Shown in pieces: positions 32,895 to 44,128 of a DNA stretch of 64,000 nt. The notes below the pieces were generated by a model. It worked only from the letters and a program-made list of their open reading frames with translations, searched no databases and was not told where the DNA came from. Each line of letters starts with the position of its first letter. The stretch's first letter is position 1. The stretch comes from Paraconiothyrium sp. Pb-2020 (lineage: Eukaryota > Ascomycota > Dothideomycetes > Pleosporales > Didymosphaeriaceae), in contig JAJUBI010000001.1 of assembly GCA_022419385.1 (NCBI GenBank), positions 2,232,001 through 2,296,000 on the forward strand, read 5' to 3'. A program made the position numbers and the translations under genes.

Positions 32895-34686
32895 GGTTCC
32901 TACTCTGACGAAAACCGAAGTATAAAGAAAAAGAAGGGCGAGTTGAGCTAGAACTCCGCAGGTGGGTGGGGGAGAATTCCAAGGCAGAGCGGCGGCGGGT
33001 TTTTATGCTCTATCGTTCGTGGCGCGAAAGACCACAGTGTCTACTTCTACTGGGCTGAGCTCGGATGCAGTCCGCGGGCCCTGCCAAGACCTGCCACAAT
33101 GGCTGCGAGCCTTCACCCGCCATGGTAATTCTTCTGTACCCCGGATCGGGACACGTAGAGCTCCCGCATCTCTACTCGACCGTGCAGACGGGTTCTACAA
33201 GCCCGCGTGGCCGCCGCCGCCGCCGCCAAATCTTCCATTCAACTGCACACCGCGCCTGTTCGAAGCTCGCCGTGCGTATTGCCTAACACGGATAGCCACC
33301 TACTAATCCCTGCACATCTCAGACCTCCACATGTGTCTCCGACAAGCATTATTAATATATCTAGAGTACGAACCACGCACTTCCCAGCCCCCGGGGCCAG
33401 GTGTTCTCTTACTTTGCTATGCACTGGCGATCTCCTATGTGGCATTGTCTGGCTCTCACTAATCACGTGTGGCGAAGCTGACCTCGGGATGAGGTGCTCC
33501 TAGTTCTGATCAGGTACTCCATGCTGCCCGGCCCTGTCACATTAGCCTTCCTTCGAATTCCCTTACTCTGGTCGCCGTACGCACATACTTTCATATGTTG
33601 TATGACGTAGGCTTTTTCAAACGTATATTTCACAGGACGGGAGAGCAGCGATCAGGATGAAAATTTGCATTGAGTATCTTTGGACAAGAGGCATACAATG
33701 CTGCCCTAAGGCCGGCATCAAAACCGCGTCTCTGAAGGCCCATAGGCTCAACCGGGCCCTAAATTTTTTTTTGAATGTTTTCTACCTATGAGTATGGTTT
33801 TTTATTTTCATTCAACCAGGCTGCTGATTGTAGCCTCCCCGTCGAGCTTCTGCCGGAATCTTTGCCCAAGCCAGCAGTTGAGAAGCGATAGTGAGGTGAC
33901 TACAAATCAATGCCCGGACTGATCCAGTCCCAAAACCACGTGGGCAAAAGAGATGATCAACGTTGACGTGAGCCGAAAAGTAGCGCTGCTTGTCGCAGTT
34001 CAGGGAGGAGGGAGAAGAACTGCAGGAGAATCTGATGCTTGCCAGCTTGCGCCAGCATCTGGTCAAGAGGTAGTGTGATGACAGAAAGCTGATGAGAGCC
34101 AGAGGATATTTTCAGGGTTGGCGGACGCGATGAGACAGATGATGGTGCGGAGAGAGAGTCGTAGGAGTCCGACGTAGCTAGACGAGTCTAGCAGGGTGTT
34201 CCAATGCCGGACGGCCATTAAAACACAAAAAGAATCGTCGGTGCCTCTATCGTGAAGGGACTTTTGACAATTACCCACCAGCGAGCATGCTGTAGAGAGT
34301 GGAAAAAAACATTGCGGGGCCTGGGATTTCCTCCAAGACCGCAAATGGACACCAAAGAGCTGGCTCAACAGCCGTAGAAGGGAAATGAACCAAGATCCAG
34401 GAACAGACCCAAGGTATATAATACAAATGGACGGCCCGAAATCGCAGACTCCAGTACGCGCCGATGACTCGATCCGATATCCGAGGGTGAATCCAGGTTT
34501 CCCACATCGATTCGTCGACAGCCGCTCATATAGTCGTGAGAAAAGAAAAACAACGCAGGAAATATATGCACACATAACGCAAATCGGCTCCTGAGCAATG
34601 AGAAATCGTGACATAGTTCGTGGCTGGACATCAACGAAAACTGCTCAGACAGCCAACAACCCCCCTCATCGCCGTGCACCGACCTG
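32895..34686. other. Intergenic region between pdi1 and dhh1
   Basis: About 1.8 kb include the pdi1 promoter and a long 3' flank of dhh1. A 183-codon minus-strand frame (34063-34614) has no domain and reads like chance. A short AT-rich patch lies near 33760-33820. Confidence 0.5.
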
Positions 34687-36373
34687 TTACGCGGGGCCGG
34701 CGGGCTGGGGACGAGCGTTACGCTGCGGGTTGTGGCCGTTCTGGTTATTCTGGCGGTTCTGCTGGTTTGGAGGTCCGCGACCGCCGGCGCCACGAGGCTG
34801 GCCCTGGAACTGACCGCCACCACGGTTACCGCGGTAGTTGCCGCGTCCGTTCTGATTGTTGCGAGTCATAGTGCCTTCTTGCTCCTGGCCTTGCGCATTG
34901 CGCTGAGAGTTCGAGATGGGGCGAGGGATGTTCTCGGGGGTCTCGTAGACATACAGCTTCTTCTCGATAACCTGCGGAATCGGCTGGATCTCGGTGCCTA
35001 ACTCTTGCTCAATGCGATACAGGTTGAAGCGATCCTCCCAGTTGATCAGGTTGATGGCGAGACCCAAATGTCCAAATCGCCCGGAACGACCGATGCGGTG
35101 CAAGTACGTCTCAGCGTTCTTCGGGAAATCGAAGTTGATCACAACGTTGACAGCTTGGATGTCGATACCTCGGGTAAGCAAGTCAGAACAAACAAGATTA
35201 CGGCAGACACCGTTGCGGAAGTCGTGAAAGACGCGGTTACGGTTGTGCTGAAGCATGCGGGCATGCGAATAGAAGCAAGAGTATCCAAGCTCAGTGATCT
35301 TCTTCGCAAGCAGCTCAACACGATTGGTAGAGTTGCAGAAGATGATGGACTGGTTGATTTGAAGTTTGTTGAACAGCGTGTTCAGGCAGTGCACCTTCTG
35401 CTTCTCTTCGACAAAAGCATAGTATTGCGTAATTCCGCGAAGAGTGAGCTCATCCATAAGGTTGATCTCGTACGGAGAGTTCATATGTTTATCCTAGGAA
35501 TATTGAGTTAAGGGCACTTCTAGGTATTTCGTACAGGCTCATACCTTGAAGCTCTTAACCACGATGGGGAAGGTGGCACTGAAGAGCATAACCTGCCTGT
35601 CCTTGGGATGGAATCCGAGCAGCTGCTCTATGACTGGAGTGAACTCAGGTGACAGTAGCTTATCAGCCTCGTCCATGACAAAAGTCTGGCAAGTGGACAA
35701 ATCGGCTACGCCCTTGCCTGCCAGATCCAAGATCCTACCCGGTGTGCCAACGATGATGTGAACAGGCTCAGACAAACGAATAATATCGTCCTTTAGGCCC
35801 GTGCCACCAGTCGAAACCATGACATTGATGCCAAGATGCTTACCCAGCGTCTTACACACCTGCGAAGTCTGAAGGGCCAGTTCTCGGGTGGGTACAAGGA
35901 TGAGTGCTTGCGTCTTCGGGCTCTTCGGGTTTACGCGTTCGAGGGTGGGTATGACGAAAGCGGCAGTCTTTCCGGTGCCGTTCTTCGCTCGCGCCAGGAT
36001 ATCTCGACCGGTTAGGGCAACAGGAATAGTCTCTTCTTGGATGGGTGAGGGCTTTTCAAACCCCGCTTCGAATATACCCATCATTAGCTCGCGCTTGATG
36101 AAGAAATCCTCAAACTCGAGGCCTTTTGTTGCGGTGACATCCTAATGAAGCGCGTAAGTCCAAGCTTGCCGACCGGTCGCATACCAAGCGCCGCGCATAC
36201 CTCTGTCTGTACTCGTGTATCTTTATTAGGTATCTTAAGCCCATCCTTCCAGTTCGCGCCTGCTGAGGGCGATTGTTCGCTGGATGTCTTGTTAGTGTGC
36301 GCGGCTGGCGCGACAAGGCGATGACTGACCTAAGCGACGTAGCCGCGAGTTGGTTGGTGATTTGGTCAGCCAT
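34687..36373 (-). CDS. dhh1: ATP-dependent DEAD-box RNA helicase Dhh1 (DDX6 family)
   Basis: Four exons (36373-36330, 36279-36201, 36141-35545, 35493-34687) encode about 508 residues from MADQITNQLAATSL. Splicing yields GANWKDGLKIPNKDTRVQTE then DVTATKGLEFEDFFIKRELM, the hallmark Dhh1 N-terminus. Helicase motifs are complete: AKNGTGKT, PTREL, TPGR, DEAD, SAT, then CNSTNRVE, ARMLQHNRNRVFHDFR, SDLLTRGID and HRIGRSGRFG. The C-terminal 80 residues are Gln/Asn/Gly/Arg-rich with RGG words. Dhh1 promotes mRNA decapping and translational repression in P-bodies; such tails favour phase separation. Introns are 50, 59 and 51 bp. The start at 36373 is used because the longer frame would need a GTG start. 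Confidence 0.97.
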
Positions 36374-37227
36374 TGGGAGAGGGCCGCCGGCTGCGGTGCT
36401 ACTCGACACACAGTCGATGTGGCGAGAGTGGTGGGCAACTATATGCGGTCGACTTTGCGACGGCAGCGAGGGTTATTTGAGCTGGTACAGCAGGCTATGT
36501 GGGGTGCCCAGGCGGGATCCGGATTGTTTCTTCGCGGTAGGCAGGAGGCAGCAACACCGGAGATAGGAGTGAGGGTAGTGCGGTGTGTATGTCGGGGAGC
36601 GCCCAAGAATGGCGGCGACTCTTTGTACCGGACCTTGTGGTGGGGCTTAAACACTTGTTGTCAAGCTGGACGTCACGCAGTCGAAGGTGGGCGTCGGTGA
36701 AGGTTTAGTTCGCTGGGAGAACAGCGCGCGGTAGACTATGGCCTGAGAGTAGAGTGTGTCAGCGAGGAGATTCCAGGTGGCCGCAAAATGTATGTGTGGG
36801 AGTAGTAAGAGGGAGCTGCACGGCGTGCGTGTGGTGTTGGTGGAGATCAGAAGGCTTAAGAATTCAAGGGCCCGCCCGACGATCCGTGCGGGCTTCGGGA
36901 GCTGATTGGCCACCCTGACACCCGACGTCTACCTTTCTTCACCTCCTCTGCGCCGTGCAATTCTCGAATTGCATTGGGAGAAAATCGTACTTTGGTCTGA
37001 CGGGGCTATACTCACTTGCTGTAGGTGGTCACCCCTAAACCAGACGCCTCGTCAACACCGATAAACAAGCACTGATAACCGCGTAGGCCCATTCCAACCT
37101 TGAGACCTTGAGAGGCACGTGCTCACGTGGCACAGTTGTCGTCCTCGAGAGCACAGCTCCGGTGAAGAATCTGTCTTCGCCATATATTGCGAGCGATTGG
37201 CCTTTAAGAGACCCGACATTGTACACC
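36374..37227. other. Divergent promoter region, dhh1 and rhomboid gene
   Basis: About 850 bp separate the start codons. No gene was recognised inside it. Confidence 0.55.
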
Positions 37228-38250
37228 ATGTCTCTTTTCCAACGTCTCACGAGGACGCTTCGGCCGACCTCCTTCAGTGCCATGTCTACCTTCCGCGCTG
37301 CCAGATCGCCTCACTCGACGAAGATGGACCCAAATTTTTTTGGGAGTGGTAGACGTGCCGGTAAGTTTTTAGGTAATTTCCTGGACGAGAGGATATGACG
37401 CGTCTATGCTTCCCGCTCGGAGATACAAAGTGCTATCATCTTGAAGATAGTAGACGCGTGCAAATCTATGCATGCTGTGGGTTAGCAAAGAATCCGATTC
37501 ATCTTGAACACCATGTCCAATTAGAGCAGCCAATCCTATTTGTTCCCAACCTCTGCGGCATGACAGCTAATAACACCGTTTCCAGGCCTAGGCCACCGCA
37601 CCTACTACCCAGGCCACAGCAACAACACAACTTCCAACATGCGTCTGATCTACGGCATCATGGGTCTCAACACCGGCATATTTGCATACGGCATGTACCT
37701 GAAGGAGCAAGCCCGCCAAGGGCACCAATTACCATTCATCAAGTTTCTACAAAACATGTCCCTCTCGCCCGTCGGCGTTCTAAAAGAACACCGCTATTGG
37801 ACCACCATCACTAGCATCTTCTCCCACATCGAAATTTTCCACATCACGGGTAACATGCTGAGCTTCTTCTACATGGGCTCGATGCTCGCTGCAACGCCGG
37901 GATTCACACCGCTGAAGCTGGCGATGTTGGTTGTTGGGTCGGGTCTCGCAGGTTCTGCGGGTTGGCTGTACACTGCGATGAAAAATCAAAACTATCAGGG
38001 AAGGGCGCTGGGGTTCTCGGGGAGTGTGATGGGTGTGGGGACTGTGGCGGCGTTCTTGTATCCTAAAACTACGTTTGCGATTTATGGGATTGTTCCGATG
38101 CCTTTGTGGGCATTGATTGCTGGGTATGCAATCTTTGATGGGTATTATTTGAACGATAAGAATAGCAGAGTGGGGCATGCGGGCCATTTGGGTGGATTGG
38201 TGTTTGGGGTTGTATATTACTTTGCTAGGGTGAGGGGCTTGAGGATTTAG
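37228..38250 (+). CDS. Rhomboid-family intramembrane serine protease
   Basis: Exons 37228-37360 and 37586-38250 encode about 265 residues. The catalytic dyad is present: Ser in ALGFSGSVMG (about residue 189) and His in VGHAGHLGG (about residue 245). ITGNMLSFFYMG matches the conserved Asn/His helix region, and five to six hydrophobic spans are seen. The first 35 residues (MSLFQRLTRTLRPTSF, then TFRAARS) are Arg/Ser-rich without acids, which looks like a mitochondrial presequence; a Pcp1-like mitochondrial role is therefore possible but not shown. The intron is 225 bp, long for this window; the splice is supported by the codon split that restores GLGHRTYYPGHS in frame, with a GCTAATAAC branch-like site near its end. 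Confidence 0.87.
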
Positions 38251-40358
38251 CGTGGGTGAGCGCTCAGTGAGGACACTGATGTACACTTGAGGCAAAGGCT
38301 TGAAGTTGTGCACTGCAACGGCTCGATCGCTATACCTAAGTCACAACTGCATCGGGAATGTAGCAGCATCTGAGCATAATTGGTCATCTGAGATACACGA
38401 TGACGCTACGCCTTCCTCTAATAGTGGCCAAGGATCGTGAGACAGAAGTGCCAGGCCTTTTGGTTTATCGAAAACTGACTTCACGTCGAGCGACTTCCGC
38501 AATAGGGGCTAACCCATAATGTTACTTCATCGATCGCTCAAGGTCGATCACTTCGCACTGCAATTTTCGAAAAAAAAATTGTCTGCATTGGTATTGGTAC
38601 CGAGTCTCAAGCCGTTACGAGGCATTATTGACTTGGGACCAACGGCAGAAGTCGCCCAAAGTCTCTACCTGCACGGGACGGTACCTTATAACATATCACC
38701 TGCATCCAGCGTTGACGTTGGGCGAGATAGACTTGTGGGATACTTCGTATATTTAGACGTTATGAATCATCACCAACATGTGGTCCTCCTTACGTATCGT
38801 CGCGTATAAAGTTCTGGCTGTATGCCCCAGGTCTCGACAACTGAGCACGGCGGCACTGTGATCATCCATGCAAACGATACTGGACACCTGCAAACTCTCT
38901 TCCACAATGACCACTTGCCTCTCGCAGCTGACCAGATCGTAACAGTCTTTGAGACGATACTCAGCATGATAAAGATGATAGGCAACGCTATCCATGCTTA
39001 GCGAATTTTAATATAGGTTCTCCAAACGTACGACTTTCCGACCGAAAATAGTAATGAAAAGCATGATAGCGTTTGTTGCAATGATGGAATTCCTCTGATC
39101 AAGTGGCCGTACATGCTCAGAAACGAGCACTCCAATACTCGCCGCAATTCGCGCAACGCTGAATGCAGACGCCCGAAATTCTGCCAGCCAGGGATGGTCC
39201 GTGAGTGCGGTCACTGATGTCCACCAGGGTTTCCTTGAGTTTACATAAGCGTCGATCGCTGTTGCCGCAGTATTGTATTGCTTGAATTATGGCAAGAGAC
39301 TGCACATGTGGAATGGTGCGGACTTATGATGACGGCATCCAGCGTACATGCCTGGACCTTGCGCATTGTCTGGCGGTTGCCGTGGCCGCTCTTGGTCGTG
39401 AGGCGACCACGTAATTCTCCTTCATCCTGATCAAGAATACTGCCTCCGCGAAGGCGTAATATAAGATTTGTCACTCTCAATAAGCCCATGTTTATACCCA
39501 GAAGAAATTTTTGAAGGGAAAAAGGGCAGACTAGAAGTAATCCAGCGGCTTCATCAGGTAGGGCTGAGGAAAGGCTAACCCTTCTGGTCGGGATTGGCCA
39601 GCAGATGCAACGACTACATGCTAAACTCTGGTTTGCACGAGCGTTGAGGCACAGGCTGGCGAAGTATAGAGATCGTTGAAGACGATGGGCACGGCTTTGT
39701 TTGACGGCGTCGAGGTAGGCATAGGTTTAGAACTGTTGGCTATCGTTCATTAAGACCTAGAGAAACATGAAAACTCATTTGGGGGCAACCCAGAACGTAG
39801 TCAAAGCTCATCTTAATAGAAAAAAAAAGCTAGAAGGAAAGGACGCTAGTCTGCCTCTATAGTAGCGGTCCCCGCCAGGATTGTGGCGGCCACTCGAATG
39901 CGTGCGTCATTTGTTCCATTGGTGATTATGACAAGATCATGCCCTCGACACGTGGATTGTTGATGGAGACGCAAAGCCTAAGCGACGGGTTAGTGATGAG
40001 CATGTCGATGGCAGAGTACAGAACGCTGAGGGGGAGAAGTTTGGCCCGCCTATCTGCATAGAAGTTATTCCTTCCCTTGGTCCATCTCCAATCCTTCATC
40101 ATTTACGTTATCTCAGTAGCGTCCTGTCTATCTCACTGCGAAGTGTCGAACATCGGACAAACATGCATTAGTATAGCTAGCGGTCATCGTACCTCAGAAA
40201 CCTATCGCTCAAAACGCCAAACAAAAACCTACATACACCCGGCCGTGTTGCCGTACAATATGCCGTCTCCGCGCCAGATGCACTGTAGCGGCTCAATGCA
40301 ACCCAATGTGAATAAAGAGAAACATATCTCCGCCCAGCTATCTCCAGTGCACAGTGAC
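38251..40358. other. Gene-poor stretch
   Basis: About 2.1 kb hold no recognised gene. A 59-codon plus-strand ORF (38822-39001, starting MPQVSTTEHGGTVIIHAND) looks protein-like but matches nothing I know. An A-run and AT-rich patches occur near 38567-38580 and 39820-39830. The right end is the 3' flank of the AT-hook protein gene. Confidence 0.45.
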
Positions 40359-42789
40359 TCAAGAAGATCCGAGAGGTGAATCAGCTGGTTTCGAAGCTTC
40401 GGTTACGGAAGGGCCGGGAAGAGTCACTGATTTTCCACTCTCGTCGAGCGCTTGAAGATCTGAATTAAGTGCGCGCTCCATGCGACGGCTCGGGTTCTTT
40501 CCTGAGATGACTTCCGGCTCGCTGACATCCTCACTATCGGAACCTGACAGAGAAATGACCTCTGCTGATCTCTCAGACGTCTTTGTGGGTGGTGTTGATC
40601 TCGTTAAATCAACATGATCAGCCTTTGCCGTCTTCCCTGGCGTGGCAGACTTTCTGGGATGACCTCTTCCATTGACTTCTGGCTTGATGCTTTCGTCCCC
40701 CGTGGCCTCTGCGAATCCTATGTCAACTGATTTCTTTGTATCCTTTTTGGGTGATGGTGCTGGTTTTGCAGGCGTTGTGACTCGCGAGTCCTTCGTAGCC
40801 AGAATGAGATCATCGTTCGCTGTCGTATATGCTTTCTTAGACTTCGGTGCAGAATCAGACTTCCTGGGACGGCCTCTTTTTTTGGGCGTCTTCTGCGCGG
40901 GGTTTGTGAATTCAATCGATTGTGTCTTCTCCGGCTCGGCCTTCCTCACCAACCCTTTATGCTCATCAAGCGCAGTGTCTGAATCGTCTCTTACGAACTC
41001 CTCAGACAGATGAGATATTTTTCTTGGCTTGCGCGGCTTCTTGCCAGGTTTTGGCACAGAATCTTGTGGGACCGGGTCGACCTGCATCTCCTCTTGTTCG
41101 TCCTGTCGCAGTTGCTGTGGGTACTCTTCGCTCCTCGGTGCCTCGGCTGGCGATTCTGTTGTTTGAGTTGACTTTCTTCGCCCAAGCTTTCTCGTCGGCT
41201 GACTTAATTTGACCTTTACTGGTGACTTGTAGTCTTGATCCTCGTCATCTGATGTCTTCTTCCACGCTCGACCTTTGCCTTTGTAATGAGCCTTCCTCGC
41301 AGGTTGCGGATCGCCGGGCTCAAGTACGAGTTGTTCATCATTATCATCATCATCCGTAGTTATGGGTCCCTCTTCTGATTCTTGTCGTTCTTCTTCAACT
41401 TCAGGAAATGAGACTTGCGCCAGACCGGTCAGCTTGAGTTTCTGTTTGGGTTTGGGAGGAGATGGCTGTAAGTTAGTGTCCGTTTCGGTTTCATCAGAGA
41501 CCAAATCATCGAAGACCTGCGCATTGTGAAAATACGGTCGCTGTTGGGCGGGTGTGCGGGTGCGCAGTCCTCGCCTCGAGGAAGAGCCCGGGCCGTCGGG
41601 CGAAGCGGCAGCGTTCTTCGGCGTGGTCGTGGCATCAGCAGGCGCATCACCTAGTTGTTCATCATCCTTTGATACGACTGATTGGGACTGAGATAACGTC
41701 AGAACAGTGAAACGAAACAGCTAAGACCTCGCGTACAAGTAACTTTTTATTTGTTTTTTTGCTAGGTTTCCCTTTAGGTGTCTCGGATGCCGCTGCTGCG
41801 ACTCGGGCAGGTTGTTCTGGAAGACTCTTTAGCTTGTGCCGACCGCGCAAATGATGACAGCAATCGATCATGGATCAATCCATAAGGAAATATGGTTGCA
41901 GGTGATGGAGAACAGTGATGGAGTGGGGTGGGGGCACAAGCAGTCTGAAATTGCAACATACCGGACGCACTAGGCCCGTTGGCAGTCGATGCACTGGCGA
42001 CAATATCATTCATTGCGCTAGGATCATCATTTTCATCTTCAGGTGAAATGATTTCCGCGGACTGACGCCACGTGTTAGTGCTCCAGTCGCAGCTTCGTGC
42101 CGCTGCGACCTACAAGATAGTGCTTCTTCCTACGCCCACCCGACTTCCGTCGCCCACTAGTAGGACTGGTTGGGACTGTGGTTACAATAGGCGGAACCTC
42201 GACAGCTGGACTTGGCTCTTCGACTTCGTCACTGACGTCTGACACGACAATGTCCTCAGACTATCGCAAGTTAGCTCAGCGTCAATCATTACAAGTGGCA
42301 ATCTTCACCAGATAAGGCTTTTTGGGTTTCCTCCTGCGCTTCGCCGCAGCTGCCGCAGTTTCTAGTCTCGACTGCGCGACAAATGGGGATGGTTTGGCGG
42401 CATCACGCTTTCCGTGACCGTTCGTCATCGCTGCTCTCTTCGATTGTTGCTTCGGTGGAACACGTGCAGTGAACGCGGGTGCTTCCACCTCAGACTCTTC
42501 GTCCTGCTATAATCAGGATTCTTCGATGAGGGAAATTTGCAAGGGCATGACATACGCTCGATGAGTCTTCTTCCCAGACATCTAAGGTTGTATACCACAG
42601 GAACGGGCCAAGTACGTGCTCTGATTTTGACCAGTCCTCGTAGCTTAACGGCTTGGGTGCTGCATCACGCTTGTAAATAGCGTACTCCGCATTGCCGTAG
42701 ACATTCAGCCATGCTTCAAGAGACTCAAACCGAGGACGTGAGCCGTCGTAAGTGGCGCGTTTGACAGGCGCCGGTGCCGCCGGTGCCAT
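40359..42789 (-). CDS. Uncharacterised nuclear protein with AT-hook motifs
   Basis: Six exons (42789-42556, 42506-42309, 42260-42114, 42061-41962, 41816-41737, 41687-40359) encode about 695 residues; an in-frame ATG at 42816 could add nine. The first 75 residues (FESLEAWLNVYGNAEYAIYK, LSYEDWSKSEHVLGPFLWY) look folded; the rest is charged and disordered. It contains AT-hook-like words (KKRGRPRKSD, GRGHPRKS), Lys/Arg clusters, a block LRTRTPAQQRPYFHNAQVF and a possible SUMO-interacting motif (EVISLSGSDSEDV). This composition suggests a chromatin-bound protein. Family and function are unknown. Introns are 48-52 bp except one of 145 bp; the GTACGC donor at 41736 was preferred to GTCTTA nine bases further on. 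Confidence 0.72.
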
Positions 42790-44128
42790 TGTGTTGCGTT
42801 TTAGGTCGTGATGCACAGATGTTAGAAGACGGATTGATCAAATGTAGTAACGGCAAAAATTGTGGCCAATAAATAAGAGTTGCATATACTCCGGAAAAAG
42901 GCAGCGCTCAGTTGCTGTGGTATGACCGCTGCGCTTCGCAAAAAGTGGTGCGCACAGTCGATAGTGGAAGTGAACAGAAGTAAGGTGAAGTGACAGAAGG
43001 TCCAAGTCGAGAAGAGATGAACCGTGGTCTCGTCGCACCGTTAGCTAAGACCCAAAAATGCCGACAGGACTAAAAGTAGGAACACCACAACTCACCGAGA
43101 CGCGACAGATAGCTAGCACACACGATGGCGCGCGATGGAAACTGCAAACGCTATTAATCGATTGGAGTGTAAGAGGAATGGAAGATCGGGTGCAAAGAGT
43201 CCGCGCGCTAGAGACATCATTGATAATTTCAGCTCGGCTATCAGAGTCAGGGCATATCAAAATGTGGCCGCGCAGCAATCGTCAGGCTCGATCAAGACTC
43301 CTGAATTCATGCCATAGCGGATAAATTGTAACTGGAGGGGTTGACGTCTGCTCTCGACGACGTCATTGGTACTGTACGTGTCGCTTTCTGCTGTCCATTT
43401 GCGTGCCTGCACCCTTCCAATGGCCAACAAAGCCAGTCTGCCGCTGCGTGAACGACGGGCAGCCTAGAATAAATGACTGAACGGAACCGAAAAATCTTCT
43501 GAACGGAAGATGCGTCCTCGCAATCTAAGATATAGAGTTTGTCACTGTCATGTATCCTGATCGCACGTATCGGTCACGTATAGTACAGCATGCTTGCACG
43601 AGATTGTATGATGATCGAGGTATCATTGACAAAACTATGCCTGCTCAAGTGGGACCACCGCTGTGGTTTTGACGATTATATACAGAATCATGATAACAGT
43701 CTTACATGCGAACTGCCCTTTGCCTCTCCTCAAGCAATCATACCGCAAAAGCTCTTAAAGACGAAAGGGTATACAAACCTCAGAGGATTCCAATCCAACT
43801 TGAGAGAAACTGACCAAAGCCTCCAAGCGAGACTGATTAAAATAACGCCAAAAAACAGTATGCTTGTCGAACCCATTCGTCAGACAGGTGGATCGGTCCA
43901 TTGGGTATCAGACAAAACAAGAAGAGGTTGTAATGACATTAGAATCAGACGTTTTAGGGAGGGGTAGAAGTGAAAACCCGCGGGCGGTTGCTCTTGCGAC
44001 AAGCGTGACAATGACATAATCGAAAAGTAAATGCGACGCCCTATGCACTCGTCAAGTGCTCTATACTCGAACCCAAACTCCATGTTGCATTGCGTGATGA
44101 CGATAACACAGAACATGGCATATCATGA
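42790..44128. other. Intergenic region
   Basis: It contains the promoter of the AT-hook gene and the 3' flank of spt7. ORFs such as 43590-43967 show no domain. Confidence 0.5.

Noticed and set aside
34063..34614. 183-codon minus-strand ORF downstream of dhh1
   Set aside because: It has no domain, odd Cys/Ser-rich content and lies in the expected dhh1 3' UTR.
36374..36409. N-terminal extension of Dhh1 from a GTG codon
   Set aside because: The usual start MADQ at 36373 fits the family; the longer form would need a non-ATG start.
39442..39592. Minus-strand words resembling ubiquitin: PDQK and, later, LILRLRGG
   Set aside because: The spacing between the words is about 34 nt longer than in ubiquitin and the sequence between them shows no convincing match; most likely coincidence.
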